A stretch of 64,000 bases of DNA from Clostridia bacterium. Lineage in GTDB: Bacteria > Bacillota > Clostridia > Oscillospirales > Acutalibacteraceae. The position numbers were made by a program, and so were the translations under genes. The stretch spans positions 1 through 64,000 of the forward strand of contig JAFYSP010000011.1 in NCBI GenBank assembly GCA_017559305.1, given 5' to 3'. Under the pieces are notes generated by a model, which saw nothing but the letters and a program-made list of their open reading frames with translations, was not told where the DNA came from and searched no databases. Within the stretch, counting starts at the first letter, position 1. Each line of letters begins with the position of its first letter. Shown here piece by piece: positions 1 to 10,161 of this stretch.

Positions 1-1464
1 CGTCAGCTCGCAGGTATGCGTGGACTTATTGCTAATACCGCAGGTAAGATCATCGAAGTTCCGATTCGTGCTAACTACCGTGAAGGTCTTAACGTTCTCG
101 AATACTTCATTTCTTCCCGTGGTGCTCGTAAAGGTCTTGCTGATACCGCTCTTCGTACCGCTGACTCAGGTTACCTTACAAGACGTCTTGTTGACGTTGC
201 ACAGGACGTTATTATCCGTGAGGATGACTGTGGATGCGACGAAGGTCTTCTCGTTTACGATGTTATGGAAGGCAAACAGGTTATCGAGCCCCTTTCTGAC
301 CGTCTTATCGGCAGATATCTCCTTGACAATGTTGTTGACCATAAGACAGGCGAACTCCTTGTCGATAATGATCATATTCTTACCACTGAGGATGCAGCCG
401 TTGTTATTAAAGAACTTGAATCTATGGTTGAAGATGGACTTCTCACTCGTCCCGAAATCAAGATTCGCTCAATCCTTACCTGTAAAGCAAACCACGGCGT
501 TTGCGTTAAGTGTTACGGCTCTAACCTCGCAACAGGCAGAGCAGTTACAGTCGGTGAAGCAGTTGGTATCGTAGCTGCACAGTCCATCGGTGAACCCGGT
601 ACACAGCTTACCATGCGTACATTCCATACCGGTGGTATCGCATCTACCGAAGATATCACACAGGGTCTACCTCGTGTTGAAGAACTCTTTGAAGCAAGAA
701 GACCCAAGAAAAATGCTATCATTTCCGAAATCGCAGGTACTGTTCGCATTGAGGAAGATAAGAGAAATCACGTTATCGTTGTTTATAACGACGAAACCGC
801 TGATGAAAGAAAATATCCTGTACCGTTTGGCTACCGTATCTCTGTCAAGACAGGCGATGTAGTTGAACTCGGCGCATCTCTCACAGAGGGCTCAATTTAC
901 CCCAACGATATACTCAACGTCAAGGGCGCAGGTGCTGTTGAAGAGTATATTATCAAGGAAATTCAGAGCGTTTATCGTTTACAGGGTGTTGATATCAACG
1001 ATAAGCATATCGAAGTTATCGTCCGTCAGATGATGAGAAAACTCAAGGTTGTTGACGGCGGAGATACAAACCTCATTTCCAACGTCAATATGGATAAAGA
1101 GGACGTATATGCAGAAAACGAGAGAATCCGTGCACGTATCGAGGCAGGGGAGACAGATCTTAAAGAAGCAACCTATATCCCCACACTTCTCGGTATTACC
1201 AAGGCATCTCTTGCTACAGAATCCTTCCTTTCAGCCGCTTCCTTCCAGGAAACCACAAGAGTTCTTACCGAAGCAGCTATCAGAGGTAAAGAGGATCCCC
1301 TCTTTGGTCTTAAGGAAAACGTTATCATTGGTAAACTCGTTCCTGCAGGAACAGGTTCCAAGTTCAACATTCTTCCCGAAGAGGAGGCTTGTGACTGTGA
1401 AAACTGCGTAGAAGAGGTTGTAATTACCGAAGAAAACGCAGAAGTTGCAGAAATAGCCGAATAA
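1..1464 (+). CDS. rpoC: RNA polymerase subunit beta' (RpoC), C-terminal part
   Basis: This is the 3' end of the gene for the largest catalytic subunit of RNA polymerase; the 5' part lies outside the window and the reading frame is open from base 1. The visible 487 codons hold the highly conserved beta' C-terminal half: a block near residues 6-65 with ANTAGKI and [20 protein letters not shown] (the bridge-helix/trigger-loop region), a zinc-site cluster with Cys residues around 165-180, and the [17 protein letters not shown] segment near residue 195. It ends in a short acidic tail after a DCENC motif. It is followed by a hairpin and then rpsL, the usual Firmicutes order apart from a missing L7Ae gene. 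Confidence 0.97.
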   Translation, partial: RQLAGMRGLIANTAGKIIEVPIRANYREGLNVLEYFISSRGARKGLADTALRTADSGYLTRRLVDVAQDVIIREDDCGCDEGLLVYDVMEGKQVIEPLSDRLIGRYLLDNVVDHKTGELLVDNDHILTTEDAAVVIKELESMVEDGLLTRPEIKIRSILTCKANHGVCVKCYGSNLATGRAVTVGEAVGIVAAQSIGEPGTQLTMRTFHTGGIASTEDITQGLPRVEELFEARRPKKNAIISEIAGTVRIEEDKRNHVIVVYNDETADERKYPVPFGYRISVKTGDVVELGASLTEGSIYPNDILNVKGAGAVEEYIIKEIQSVYRLQGVDINDKHIEVIVRQMMRKLKVVDGGDTNLISNVNMDKEDVYAENERIRARIEAGETDLKEATYIPTLLGITKASLATESFLSAASFQETTRVLTEAAIRGKEDPLFGLKENVIIGKLVPAGTGSKFNILPEEEACDCENCVEEVVITEENAEVAEIAE

Positions 1465-1480
1465 TTTTATAAATTTTTAC

Positions 1481-1530
1481 AATAATAGCACCAAACCTCT
1501 TGACAAATGAGGGTGTTTGGTGCTATTATT
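1481..1530 (+). terminator. Strong hairpin between rpoC and rpsL
   Basis: Perfect 16-bp inverted repeat, AATAATAGCACCAAAC at 1481-1496 and its complement at 1515-1530, with an 18-nt loop. It is followed by TATTATTGC rather than a long pure T run, so it may be a leaky terminator or attenuator separating rpoC from the ribosomal-protein/elongation-factor genes. Confidence 0.6.
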
Positions 1531-1583
1531 TATTATTGCGTGGGGGTATGTCCTCTCACACAAAATCTAACAGGAGGTGTAGT

Positions 1584-2009
1584 ATGCCAACATTTAACCA
1601 ATTGGTTCGTAACGGAAGAGAAACAATTGAAAAGAAGGCTAAAGCTCCTGCTCTTCTTAAGGGTTATAACTCTATGAAGCGTGAGCTTACCGACAATGAT
1701 TCTCCTCAAAAGCGCGGTGTATGTACAGCAGTTAAAACATCGACTCCTAAGAAACCTAACTCAGCTCTTCGTAAGATCGCCAGAGTTCGTCTTTCAAACG
1801 GTATCGAAGTATCAGCTTACATTCCCGGTGTAGGCCACAATCTTCAGGAACACTCTGTTGTTCTTATCCGTGGCGGCCGTGTTAAGGACCTGCCTGGTGT
1901 CCGTTACCACATCGTTCGTGGAACCCTTGATACTCAGGGTGTTAACGGAAGAATGCAGTCCCGTTCTAAATACGGTGCAAAGCGTCCTAAGGCCGGCGCT
2001 AAAAAGTAA
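1584..2009 (+). CDS. rpsL: 30S ribosomal protein S12
   Basis: 141-residue S12, the small-subunit protein at the decoding site. The start at 1584 ([13 protein letters not shown]) is chosen over an in-frame upstream start because it has an ideal AGGAGGT site at 1573-1579 and matches the family N terminus. Signature stretches are [26 protein letters not shown] and the [10 protein letters not shown] loop; the C terminus [10 protein letters not shown] is normal. The codon for the Lys that is altered in streptomycin resistance encodes Lys ([11 protein letters not shown]), so the sequence is of the sensitive type by eye. First gene of the rpsL-rpsG-fusA-tuf cluster. Confidence 0.97.
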   Translation: MPTFNQLVRNGRETIEKKAKAPALLKGYNSMKRELTDNDSPQKRGVCTAVKTSTPKKPNSALRKIARVRLSNGIEVSAYIPGVGHNLQEHSVVLIRGGRVKDLPGVRYHIVRGTLDTQGVNGRMQSRSKYGAKRPKAGAKK

Positions 2010-2050
2010 GGCTTTAATTTAAGATGAATCTTTTGTCGCAAGAACTTGCG

Positions 2051-2109
2051 GCGTTTATATATAGATTATAAAACGCTCGCTTGGTCTGACGGGATTTTTC
2101 AAAAAACCG
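2051..2109 (+). other. Two small hairpins in the rpsL-rpsG spacer
   Basis: The 139-nt spacer contains inverted repeats GCGTTT...AAACGC (2051-2056 and 2071-2076) and CGG-ATTTTT/AAAAA-CCG (2090-2109). In E. coli, S7 binds its own str-operon spacer to repress translation. A similar role here is only a guess; no E. coli-like motif was identified. Confidence 0.25.
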
Positions 2110-2148
2110 AGTACCTATGATATCATAAATGTGAAGGAGGGAAGTAAA

Positions 2149-2619
2149 GTGCCAAGAAGAGGCTTTATCGCAAAACGCGATGTTTTGCCCGATCCGCTTT
2201 ATAATTCCAAAGTTGTAACACGTCTTATCAACAACATTATGCTTGATGGTAAGAAAGGTGTTGCTCAGAAAATTGTTTACGGTGCATTCGAACTTATTTC
2301 GGAGAAAACCGGTAAAGAGGCTCTCGAAGTATTCGAGACAGCTCTTGAAAACGTAATGCCCCAGCTCGAGTGTAAGGCAGTCCGTAAGGGCGGCGCAACC
2401 TATCAGGTTCCTTTCGAGGTTCGTCCCGAAAGAAAGCAGACACTTGCTTTGCGTTGGTTGACAACTTATTCTCGTAATCGTTCTGAGAGAACCATGAAGG
2501 AGCGTCTTGCAGGAGAAATCCTTGATGCTTGCAATGGTTTGGGCGGCGCTGTTAAAAAGCGTGAAGAAATGCATAGAACTGCAGAAGCTAACAAGGCTTT
2601 CTCACACTACAGATGGTAG
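2149..2619 (+). CDS. rpsG: 30S ribosomal protein S7
   Basis: 156-residue S7, the primary 16S rRNA 3'-domain binder. The start is the GTG at 2149 (protein begins [16 protein letters not shown]), nine bases after an AAGGAGG site at 2134-2140. This gives exactly the family length, whereas the longer in-frame start would add six non-conserved residues. Conserved blocks are [18 protein letters not shown], the basic [12 protein letters not shown] loop and the C-terminal [21 protein letters not shown]. Lies between rpsL and fusA. Confidence 0.97.
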   Translation: MPRRGFIAKRDVLPDPLYNSKVVTRLINNIMLDGKKGVAQKIVYGAFELISEKTGKEALEVFETALENVMPQLECKAVRKGGATYQVPFEVRPERKQTLALRWLTTYSRNRSERTMKERLAGEILDACNGLGGAVKKREEMHRTAEANKAFSHYRW

Positions 2620-2664
2620 TTTTTTGTTAGTAAAATTTGCATAAATGTGACTATGGAGGAAAAT

Positions 2665-4746
2665 ATGCCAAGAAAAGTTACTCTTGAAATGACAAGAAAT
2701 ATTGGTATTATGGCTCATATAGACGCAGGTAAAACAACCACCACCGAGCGTATTCTTTATTACACCGGTAAAAGCCATAAGATAGGCGAGACCCACGACG
2801 GTACCGCTACTATGGACTGGATGGAACAGGAGCAGGAAAGAGGTATTACAATTACCTCTGCTGCTACTACTTGCTTCTGGAAGGACCACAGAATCAATAT
2901 TATCGACACCCCCGGACACGTTGACTTCACTGTTGAAGTTCAGCGTTCACTTCGTGTTCTTGACGGCTCCGTTACCGTTCTTTGCGCAAAGGGAGGCGTT
3001 GAGCCTCAGTCTGAGACCGTATGGCGTCAGGCTGATGATTATAAGGTTCCCCGTATGATCTATGTTAATAAGATGGACATTATGGGTGCCGACTTCTACC
3101 GTGTTCTTGACATGGTAAAAGAAAGATTTAAATGTAATGCAGTTCCGATCCAGCTTCCTATCGGAAGTGAGGATACCTTCAAGGGAATCATTGACCTCAT
3201 AAAGATGGAAGCAGAAGTCTATTACGATGATAAGGGAAATGACGTAAGATCAGAAGCAATCCCTGATGATATGAAGGAACTTGCAGACAAATACCATACC
3301 GCTCTTATTGAGTCTGTTGTTGAAATGGACGAAGAGCTTATGGAAAAATATTTTGAAGGCGAAGAGCCCACCATCGATCAGATCAAGAAGATCATCCGTA
3401 AAGCAACAATCGACGGAGCTATGGTTCCTGTTTGCTGCGGTACTTCTTATCGTAACAAGGGTGTACAACCCCTTCTCGATGCTATCGTTGACTTTATGCC
3501 TGCTCCTACAGACATTCCTGCTATTAAGGGTGTAAACCCCGAAACAGAGGAAGAAGAGGAGAGACATTCCGGCGATAAAGAGCCATTCTCAGCTCTCGCA
3601 TTCAAAATTGCTACTGACCCCTATGTTGGTAAAATCTGCTTCTTCCGTGTATATTCCGGAACCGTAGATGCAGGTTCAACAGTTTATAACTCTGTTAAGG
3701 ATCACGACGAAAGAATGGGACGTATTCTTCAGATGCACGCAAACAGCCGTGAAGATATCGAAACCTGCTACTGCGGTGATATCGCTGCTGCTGTTGGTCT
3801 CAAGAATACAACTACCGGTGATACTCTTTGTGATGAAAAGCATCCCATCATTCTTGAATCTATGAACTTCCCTGAGCCCGTTATCCGTGTTGCTATCGAG
3901 CCCAAGACAAAAGCAGGTCAGGAAAAGATGGGTATTGCCCTTTCTAAACTTGCTGAAGAAGATCCTACATTTAAGAGCTATACCGATGAAGAAACCGGCC
4001 AGACCATTATCGCAGGTATGGGTGAACTTCATCTTGAAATCATCGTTGACCGACTCCTTCGTGAGTTCAAGGTTGAAGCAAATGTTGGTAAGCCTCAGGT
4101 TGCTTATAAAGAAACCGTTCGCAGACTTGCTGATGTTGACCACAAGTATGCTCGTCAGTCTGGTGGTAAAGGTCAATATGGTCACGTTAAGATTAAACTT
4201 GAACCCAACGAAACCGGCAAGGGATACGAGTTTATCAACTCTGTTGTCGGCGGAGCAATTCCTAAGGAATACATTCCTGCTGTTGATGCAGGTATCCAGG
4301 GCGCTATGCACGCTGGTGTACTCGCAGGATATCAGGTTGTTGACTGTAAGGTAACACTTTATGATGGTTCTTATCACGAGGTTGACTCTTCTGAAATGGC
4401 ATTTAAGATTGCCGGTTCACAGGCATTCAAAGAGGCAATGAAGAAGGCAGATCCCGTTCTTATGGAACCCATTATGAAGGTTGTTGTTATCGTTCCTGAG
4501 GAATATATGGGTGACGTTATCGGTGACCTTAACTCTCGCCGTGGCGAAATTCAGGGCTTCGAGGATAGATCAGGCGTTAAGCAGATCAATGCTCGAGTAC
4601 CTCTCGGTGATATGTTCGGTTACGCTACCGACCTCCGTTCCAAGACACAGGGCCGTGGTCAGTATGTAATGGAACCCGATGGCTATAAGGAAGTTCCTAA
4701 GTCCATCGCAGAACAAATTATCACTTCCAGAGCAAAAAAAGACTAA
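2665..4746 (+). CDS. fusA: Elongation factor G
   Basis: 693-residue translocation GTPase. The start at 2665 ([20 protein letters not shown]) follows GGAGGA at 2655-2660. G motifs are complete: G1 AHIDAGKTT near residues 18-26, the switch I/G2 region ending RGITITSA, G3 DTPGHVDF and G4 NKMD. Domain IV carries [12 protein letters not shown] and domain V ends with the usual [12 protein letters not shown] tail. Full length for the family. Placement between rpsG and tuf supports the housekeeping EF-G rather than a tetracycline-protection paralogue. Confidence 0.97.
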   Translation: MPRKVTLEMTRNIGIMAHIDAGKTTTTERILYYTGKSHKIGETHDGTATMDWMEQEQERGITITSAATTCFWKDHRINIIDTPGHVDFTVEVQRSLRVLDGSVTVLCAKGGVEPQSETVWRQADDYKVPRMIYVNKMDIMGADFYRVLDMVKERFKCNAVPIQLPIGSEDTFKGIIDLIKMEAEVYYDDKGNDVRSEAIPDDMKELADKYHTALIESVVEMDEELMEKYFEGEEPTIDQIKKIIRKATIDGAMVPVCCGTSYRNKGVQPLLDAIVDFMPAPTDIPAIKGVNPETEEEEERHSGDKEPFSALAFKIATDPYVGKICFFRVYSGTVDAGSTVYNSVKDHDERMGRILQMHANSREDIETCYCGDIAAAVGLKNTTTGDTLCDEKHPIILESMNFPEPVIRVAIEPKTKAGQEKMGIALSKLAEEDPTFKSYTDEETGQTIIAGMGELHLEIIVDRLLREFKVEANVGKPQVAYKETVRRLADVDHKYARQSGGKGQYGHVKIKLEPNETGKGYEFINSVVGGAIPKEYIPAVDAGIQGAMHAGVLAGYQVVDCKVTLYDGSYHEVDSSEMAFKIAGSQAFKEAMKKADPVLMEPIMKVVVIVPEEYMGDVIGDLNSRRGEIQGFEDRSGVKQINARVPLGDMFGYATDLRSKTQGRGQYVMEPDGYKEVPKSIAEQIITSRAKKD

Positions 4747-4753
4747 ATAACTC

Positions 4754-4782
4754 TTGAAATTTGATATTATTCTTGTTAGAAT
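4754..4782 (+). promoter_or_regulatory. Probable promoter for tuf
   Basis: TTGAAA at 4754-4759 and TAGAAT at 4777-4782 with exactly 17 bp between, just after the fusA stop and 70 bp before the tuf start. A separate tuf promoter is common in bacteria because EF-Tu is needed in excess. Confidence 0.55.
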
Positions 4783-4851
4783 AGTATCGTAATGAGCCCA
4801 CAAGGCTTTTATACCAAAAATACACTAATTTATATTAGGAGGAAATTCACA

Positions 4852-6054
4852 ATGGCAAAGGCAAAATTTGAAAGAAATAAGCCCCACGTAAACATTGGTA
4901 CCATTGGTCACGTTGACCATGGTAAGACCACTCTTACTGCAGCAATCACAAAGTACCTCTCCCTCAAGGGTCAGGCATCTTTCGAGGATTATGCAAACAT
5001 CGATAAGGCTCCCGAAGAGAGAGAGCGTGGTATTACAATTAATACCGCACACGTTGAGTACGAGACTGATGCTCGTCACTATGCACACGTTGACTGCCCC
5101 GGACACGCTGACTATGTTAAAAACATGATCACCGGTGCTGCTCAGATGGATGGTGCTATCCTTGTTATCGCTTCTACTGATGGTCCTATGGCTCAGACCA
5201 AGGAACATCTCCTTCTCGCTCGTCAGGTTGGCGTTCCCTACATCGTAGTATTCATGAACAAGACTGACCTCGTTGATGACGAAGAGCTCCTCGAGCTCGT
5301 TGAGATGGAAATCCGTGAGACTCTTGATAAGTATGAGTTCCCCGGCGACGATACTCCTATCATTAAGGGTTCTGCTTTCAAGGCTCTTGATTCCGCATCT
5401 ACTGATCCTGCTGATCCCGTATATGCTCCTATCGCAGCACTTATGGATGCAGTTGACAGCTACATTCCTACTCCTGACCGTAAGGCAGACCTCGCATTCC
5501 TTATGCCTATCGAAGACGTTATGACCATTTCTGGCCGTGGTACTGTTGTTACCGGCCGTGTAGAGCGTGGTCAGCTCAACGCAGGCGACGAAGTTGAAAT
5601 CGTTGGTCTTACCGATGAGAAGAGAAAAGTTGTTGTTACTTCTATGGAAATGTTCCGCAAGACTCTCGATTACTGTGAGGCTGGCGATAACGTTGGCGCA
5701 CTTCTCCGTGGCGTAGGCCGTGAAGAAGTTGAGCGTGGTCAGGTTCTCTGCAAACCCGGCTCCATCAACCCCCACACCAAGTTCCATGGTCAGGTTTACG
5801 TTTTGACCAAGGAAGAGGGTGGACGTCATACTCCTTTCTTCAACAACTATCGTCCTCAGTTCTACCTCAGAACTACTGACGTTACCGGTGTTGTTAGCCT
5901 TCCCGCAGGCACAGAGATGTGCATGCCTGGTGATAACGTAGAGATGGATGTTGAACTCATCACTCCTATCGCTATCGAAGAAGGTCTCCGCTTCGCTATC
6001 CGTGAAGGCGGCCGTACTGTTGGTTCTGGTGTTGTTACCGCTATCAACGGCTAA
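4852..6054 (+). CDS. tuf: Elongation factor Tu
   Basis: 400-residue EF-Tu, the aminoacyl-tRNA carrier GTPase. The start at 4852 ([27 protein letters not shown]) is set by AGGAGGA at 4837-4843; an in-frame upstream start lacks a ribosome site. G1 GHVDHGKT, effector loop [15 protein letters not shown]3 [16 protein letters not shown] and G4 NKTD are intact, and the C-terminal barrel ends with [15 protein letters not shown]. Followed directly by a strong terminator, so the S10 ribosomal operon does not continue from here. Confidence 0.97.
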   Translation: MAKAKFERNKPHVNIGTIGHVDHGKTTLTAAITKYLSLKGQASFEDYANIDKAPEERERGITINTAHVEYETDARHYAHVDCPGHADYVKNMITGAAQMDGAILVIASTDGPMAQTKEHLLLARQVGVPYIVVFMNKTDLVDDEELLELVEMEIRETLDKYEFPGDDTPIIKGSAFKALDSASTDPADPVYAPIAALMDAVDSYIPTPDRKADLAFLMPIEDVMTISGRGTVVTGRVERGQLNAGDEVEIVGLTDEKRKVVVTSMEMFRKTLDYCEAGDNVGALLRGVGREEVERGQVLCKPGSINPHTKFHGQVYVLTKEEGGRHTPFFNNYRPQFYLRTTDVTGVVSLPAGTEMCMPGDNVEMDVELITPIAIEEGLRFAIREGGRTVGSGVVTAING

Positions 6055-6065
6055 TTAAACCTATC

Positions 6066-6102
6066 AAAACACTGCTGCCTCAAAAACAGCAGTGTTTTTG
6101 TA
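6066..6102 (+). terminator. Rho-independent terminator after tuf
   Basis: AAAACACTGCTG (6066-6077) pairs with CAGCAGTGTTTT (6087-6098), followed by T residues. A clean stem-loop 12 nt after the tuf stop. Confidence 0.9.
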
Positions 6103-6154
6103 TATTTTCAATTTAAATTGGTAATAATTTTATTAAAAAAGAAAGGTTGATATT

Positions 6155-6691
6155 ATGGAACTCAAAGGATCCAGAACAGAAGCCAATCTTATGGCTGCGT
6201 TTGCCGGTGAATCACAGGCAAGAAATAAATACACTTACTATGCTTCAAAAGCAAAGAAGGACGGCTATGTTCAGATAGCAAAAATCTTTGAAGAAACTGC
6301 TGCTAATGAAAAAGAACATGCAAAAATCTGGTTTAAACTTCTCCATGATGGTATTGGCGTAACAGCTGCAAACCTTGAGGATGCAGCAGGCGGCGAGAAC
6401 TATGAGTGGACAGAGATGTACCCCGAATTTGCAAAGGTTGCAAAGGAAGAGGGATTCGATCAAATAGCATATCTTTTTGAAGAAGTTGCCAAGATTGAAA
6501 AAGAGCACGAAGAAAGATACAGAAAACTCCTTGCAAATATCAACGGGGATCTCGTTTTCTCTCGTGATAATGATTGCATCTGGCAGTGCTCAAATTGCGG
6601 ACATATTCTCGTGGGCAAGAAAGCACCCGAAGTTTGTCCCGTATGCGCACATCCACAGGCATATTTCGAAATCAAAGCAGATAACTATTAA
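6155..6691 (+). CDS. Rubrerythrin
   Basis: 178-residue cytoplasmic peroxide-scavenging diiron protein, typical of strict anaerobes; it reduces H2O2 with electrons passed through its rubredoxin domain. The N-terminal ferritin-like four-helix part (about residues 1-130) carries the carboxylate/His motifs ([33 protein letters not shown]). The C-terminal rubredoxin-like knuckles are CSNCGH (C145, C148) and CPVC (C161, C164). The start follows AAAGG a few bases upstream. Monocistronic between two terminators. Confidence 0.93.
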   Translation: MELKGSRTEANLMAAFAGESQARNKYTYYASKAKKDGYVQIAKIFEETAANEKEHAKIWFKLLHDGIGVTAANLEDAAGGENYEWTEMYPEFAKVAKEEGFDQIAYLFEEVAKIEKEHEERYRKLLANINGDLVFSRDNDCIWQCSNCGHILVGKKAPEVCPVCAHPQAYFEIKADNY

Positions 6692-6701
6692 AAACAAAAA
6701 G

Positions 6702-6726
6702 CGGAGTCTAAACGACTCCGTTTTTT
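6702..6726 (+). terminator. Bidirectional terminator between rubrerythrin and the SPOCS gene
   Basis: CGGAGTC (6702-6708) and GACTCCG (6714-6720) are flanked by a T run on the plus side and an A run on the other side, so the hairpin can end both convergent transcripts. Confidence 0.85.
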
Positions 6727-6727
6727 A

Positions 6728-8260
6728 TTATACGCAAGGAATTAGCAGCATTTTGCCGTCTGGTATTCGGTCACACTCCAGACCGTTTGCTTTTTTGATA
6801 CTGTCAACCGACGTATTATACCTCTTTGCAATATCCCAGATATGCTCACTGTCGGTTGGGTAATATATAACAAGAGCGTATCCTTTGGCTGATGCTTTCT
6901 TCTTGTCTTCACAAAAGTTGGTATCGGTCACTGCAGTGATTCTTTTTTCGACGTACACTTCATTTTTAACGGTAAGTTCAACTCTTACCTCTAACTTGTC
7001 GGCATCTCCTAAAATATATGATGAATCCGATGCGCTGATGCTTGGAATGATGGTCAGATTTTCATCTGTTGATTTTATTTTGCAAGGATATGTAAAATCG
7101 AGAGGTTTTTCAAAATATACTGCTGTTTCGTCGCTGTCATAACCGAGAATACATACCGTAACAGTACCGCTTACCGAGTGAGCGCCGTCGACCTGCTTTA
7201 TCGGTCCTGTTTGTACTTCGCACCACATGTCGACAACCTGTGATAAACTACCTTCGGTAAATTCTAATGCTTTTTTACAAATAAATTTTTCTTCAACAAT
7301 TTCAAGCAGTTTGTTATAATAAACGTCTTTGGTTGTTTGCTCACTTTCATAAAGGGTAGAGAAGGTGTCGGTGATTATTTCGAAACTTTGCTCACAATGT
7401 GTTTTTGCGATGATACATAATTTTGCCTCAAGATTCAGCATACATACGTCACCCGCTGAGTTGGCTCTTGGCTTGAGTTCAATGCTCGATACTGTAACGT
7501 CGGCTTCGCAGTTGCAAGCGTCATCGGTTCCGGCAGCATCAATTATCTGGGTAAATGGAATAATGGCGTCGAATTTCTGACAACCTTTGACTTCTTCAGA
7601 TAAATAAACCGTGTGTAAGCACAACTCGCCCTTTGTGATAATTTTGCCCGATATAATTTTACACTCGTCTATATTGGCGTTGGCTTTGTATCTTATAATT
7701 GAACTGATGGGTGCGGCTCCCTCGTTAAGAATGAGTTCCTCATCAATAATTATACTTTTGTCGAAATAACCGCAAGGGCAGGTTGTTTCGATTTTTTCTT
7801 TTTGCACTTCAACTCCGCATCCGCAAAGGTCGGTTATTACGGGTAAAGATTCGTTGTAAAGAGCGCAGATGTTTATTCCTATTGCGCCGTGAATGTCCAT
7901 CTTTCTCTTTCCGGTAGGACGGTAGTTGAGATAGTTGGTTTTAAGCGTAACCTTAATAAAACCAAGGTTAGAAGCGGGTAATTCGATAATTTTGGTAAAC
8001 GGAATAACATATTCAAAACTACTGATATTACCCGTGTTGTCGCTGTATATTACAACGATTGATTCTTCACCTTCAATAGTAAGCGTTGAACCTTCGTTTG
8101 ACTTTGAAAGTAACATAGGTGTTGAGGTGCATTTGAGCACTCTTGAAATTTCGGGCAGATATTCAGGTAGGCTGAAATCCGCATCAATAGATTGTTCAAT
8201 GACTTGGTCAAATACCTTCTTTTCGGTTACTATGTCAAATTTACTGCACTTGATTTCCAT
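6728..8260 (-). CDS. SPOCS (DUF3794)-LysM spore-envelope protein
   Basis: 510-residue protein without a signal peptide. It appears to contain tandem SPOCS/DUF3794-type segments (LPEISRVLK near residue 37, then repeats with motifs such as IIPFTQIID and DVTVSSIELKPRAN), ending in a LysM-like fold at about 460-510 (HIWDIAKRYNTSVDSIKKANGL, then IPDGKMLLIP). The arrangement resembles SipL of clostridia, which docks SpoIVA during coat assembly around the forespore. SPOCS and LysM are recognised by eye; the SipL equivalence is inferred. The start is supported by AAGGAG upstream on the minus strand. Its presence implies a spore former, or descent from one. Confidence 0.82.
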   Translation of the reverse strand: MEIKCSKFDIVTEKKVFDQVIEQSIDADFSLPEYLPEISRVLKCTSTPMLLSKSNEGSTLTIEGEESIVVIYSDNTGNISSFEYVIPFTKIIELPASNLGFIKVTLKTNYLNYRPTGKRKMDIHGAIGINICALYNESLPVITDLCGCGVEVQKEKIETTCPCGYFDKSIIIDEELILNEGAAPISSIIRYKANANIDECKIISGKIITKGELCLHTVYLSEEVKGCQKFDAIIPFTQIIDAAGTDDACNCEADVTVSSIELKPRANSAGDVCMLNLEAKLCIIAKTHCEQSFEIITDTFSTLYESEQTTKDVYYNKLLEIVEEKFICKKALEFTEGSLSQVVDMWCEVQTGPIKQVDGAHSVSGTVTVCILGYDSDETAVYFEKPLDFTYPCKIKSTDENLTIIPSISASDSSYILGDADKLEVRVELTVKNEVYVEKRITAVTDTNFCEDKKKASAKGYALVIYYPTDSEHIWDIAKRYNTSVDSIKKANGLECDRIPDGKMLLIPCV

Positions 8261-8319
8261 AAAAAAACTCCTTCTTACAGTCTTTTTTTAATAATATGAC
8301 TGTAAAAAGGAGATTAGAC

Positions 8320-9099
8320 CTATTTGGATTTATTCTTTCTGTATTGAGAGGGTGAAATACCGACAAGACGTTTAAATTCTCTGTTGTAAGATCTGACGGT
8401 TGAAAAACCGACTTCGGCAGATATAATCTCAATACTGTCCTTTGTGTGTTTGAGAAATCTTTTAGAAGCGTTTACACGAAGGGTGTTTATGTAGTCGTTG
8501 AAACTCATTTTAATCTTGGCGCTGAATATTCTTGAAATGTAATATTTACTTGCGCCAACCTTCTTGGAAAGAGTATCAAGACTTATCGGGTTCATATATT
8601 CATTGTCACAGTATTCAAGTATTTTCTCGACGATATTCATATCAGTCGGCTCGTGGTCGGCAGTTTCAATTTGTTCAAGCACCTTGGAAAGTATAACCTG
8701 AATACAGCCCTTTATAAACTCGTTTTTATACTTGCTGTCACCGTGATATTCTGCAATTGCTTTCTTGAATAATTCGATCATCAAAGGGTCATTAAGATCA
8801 ATAATCGGATTTATCGGTCTTCCGGTAGCAAAAGTTTCAGAAAGATCGTTAAATTCATCAGGATCACAAAGAACCAAGAATGAGTCGAGATTGTTTGAAT
8901 CGGAATAACCGTGTATTTGTAGTGGAAATGTTATTGCAAATTGACCGGCAGATACAATATATTCCGTTTGGTCGATCTGCACCTTACTTGTTCCTTCAAC
9001 TACGTATATAAGTTCAATATGTCTGTGTAAGTGTGGGGGACAGTCTAAACGATGGGTTCGGTGAAGTCCCATCGAAGTTCTGTGTTCGTAAAGTATCAT
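8320..9099 (-). CDS. AraC-family transcriptional regulator
   Basis: 259-residue regulator. The N-terminal cupin sensor domain has an HxxxE-type metal/sugar pocket motif (PHLHRHIELIYVVEG, about residues 20-35). The C-terminal double helix-turn-helix spans about 160-259 (LDTLSKKVGASKYYISRIFSAKI and the signature IIS-AEVGFSTVRSYNREFKRLVGISPSQYR). I place the start at 9099 (MILYEHRTS), preceded by GGTGAT; a longer in-frame start exists at 9180 but would run through the divergent promoter. It is divergent from the TIM-barrel/Gfo cluster beginning at 9224 and is its likely sugar-responsive regulator. Confidence 0.88.
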   Translation of the reverse strand: MILYEHRTSMGLHRTHRLDCPPHLHRHIELIYVVEGTSKVQIDQTEYIVSAGQFAITFPLQIHGYSDSNNLDSFLVLCDPDEFNDLSETFATGRPINPIIDLNDPLMIELFKKAIAEYHGDSKYKNEFIKGCIQVILSKVLEQIETADHEPTDMNIVEKILEYCDNEYMNPISLDTLSKKVGASKYYISRIFSAKIKMSFNDYINTLRVNASKRFLKHTKDSIEIISAEVGFSTVRSYNREFKRLVGISPSQYRKNKSK

Positions 9100-9147
9100 A
9101 TTATCACCATATAGCAATATTTGTCTGATTTTTGTGTTTGTATTTTC

Positions 9148-9176
9148 TTGTATTATAAATCGTTTGATTATATAAT
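9148..9176 (+). promoter_or_regulatory. Promoter for the 9224 TIM-barrel gene
   Basis: TTGTAT (9148-9153) and a perfect TATAAT (9171-9176) with a 17-bp spacer, 48 bp upstream of the start codon and within the divergent AraC spacer. Confidence 0.6.
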
Positions 9177-9180
9177 GCAA
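9152..9180 (-). promoter_or_regulatory. Promoter for the AraC-family gene
   Basis: On the minus strand, TTGCAT (9180-9175) and TATAAT (9157-9152) with a 17-bp spacer. It overlaps the plus-strand promoter at 9148-9176 almost completely. Confidence 0.5.
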
Positions 9181-9223
9181 GTGTAAAATAACATTTTATA
9201 TAAAAAATGGAAGGAAGATATTT

Positions 9224-10048
9224 ATGAGTAAATTTCCCGTCGCACTTCAACTTTATTCTGTTCGTGATTTTATGGAAAAGGATGTTGAAGCTACAATCAA
9301 AAAGGTAGCCGAAATCGGATATGAGGGCGTAGAATTTGCAGGCACCTTCAATCACACCGCAAAAGAACTCAAAGCAATTTGCGAGAAATACGGTGTAAAA
9401 CCTTTTTCTGCTCACGTGCCTCTTGCAGACTTTATGAATGACCTTGAAAACGTTGTTGCATATTATAAGGAACTCGGTTGCGAGTATGTTGTAATTCCGT
9501 ATCTTCCGGGCGAATATCAACTTCCAAATGACTTTACCGTTCTTTATGAGCCCATAAAGAAATTCGGAGAGTGTGTATCTGCCAACGGAATGACACTTTT
9601 GTATCATAACCACGATTTTGAGTTTAATAAATCAGGCGATGAATATATGCTCGACCTTATTTATTCAAACGTACCCGAAAATCTGCTCAAAACACAGCTT
9701 GACACTTGTTGGGTAAAGGTCGGTGGGGAAGACCCTGCTGATTATGTCAGAAAATACAGCGGCAGAGCACCCGTCGTTCATCTTAAGGATTTTTCAGGCT
9801 CAAAGAGTGAAAATATGTATGCTCTTATCGGCTTGGATGATACAAGTGAAACAAAATCCAAAGAAGATGCAAAGTTCCAACTTCGTCCTTGCGGATACGG
9901 ATGTCAGGATTTTGCGGCAATTCTTTCGGCTGCTCACGATGCAGGCGCAAAATGGGTGGTTGTCGAGCAGGATAACGTGTCCGACGGTATGAACTCTCTC
10001 GAATGTGCCAAAAAGAGCTTCGAGCACATCGCAGCGCTCAACAAATAA
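9224..10048 (+). CDS. Sugar phosphate isomerase/epimerase-like TIM-barrel protein
   Basis: 274-residue cytoplasmic protein of the xylose isomerase-like TIM-barrel family (AP endonuclease 2 / IolE-IolI type). It starts MSKFPVALQLYSVRDFMEKD. Candidate metal/substrate residues are in VEFAGTF, YHNHDFEF, QLDTCWVKVGGEDP, VHLKDF and VVVEQD. RBS is GGAAGG. The exact substrate cannot be read from sequence; the family includes inosose dehydratases, ketose epimerases and deglycosidases acting on 3-keto glycosides. It is first in a cluster with two Gfo/Idh/MocA oxidoreductases, another TIM-barrel protein and a ThuA protein, separated from the next gene by 186 bp with its own promoter-like element. Confidence 0.85.
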   Translation: MSKFPVALQLYSVRDFMEKDVEATIKKVAEIGYEGVEFAGTFNHTAKELKAICEKYGVKPFSAHVPLADFMNDLENVVAYYKELGCEYVVIPYLPGEYQLPNDFTVLYEPIKKFGECVSANGMTLLYHNHDFEFNKSGDEYMLDLIYSNVPENLLKTQLDTCWVKVGGEDPADYVRKYSGRAPVVHLKDFSGSKSENMYALIGLDDTSETKSKEDAKFQLRPCGYGCQDFAAILSAAHDAGAKWVVVEQDNVSDGMNSLECAKKSFEHIAALNK

Positions 10049-10161
10049 CTATTTAACAGCACCAAAGTCAATATAATTATATAAAATGTCCACATTGTTT
10101 AATTACAATTAAATTTATGTGTGATAAAATTATAAACAGCGTTTGGTAAACAAATAGTTTA

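Noticed and set aside
3676..5829. Long antisense frames across fusA and tuf
   Set aside because: They mirror highly conserved, codon-biased genes and have no ribosome sites or recognisable domains.
8275..8305. Inverted repeat TTACAGTC/GACTGTAA between the SPOCS and AraC genes as a terminator
   Set aside because: It has a 15-nt loop, is only 8 bp, and lies close to the SPOCS ribosome site. It could be chance or a weak leader structure.
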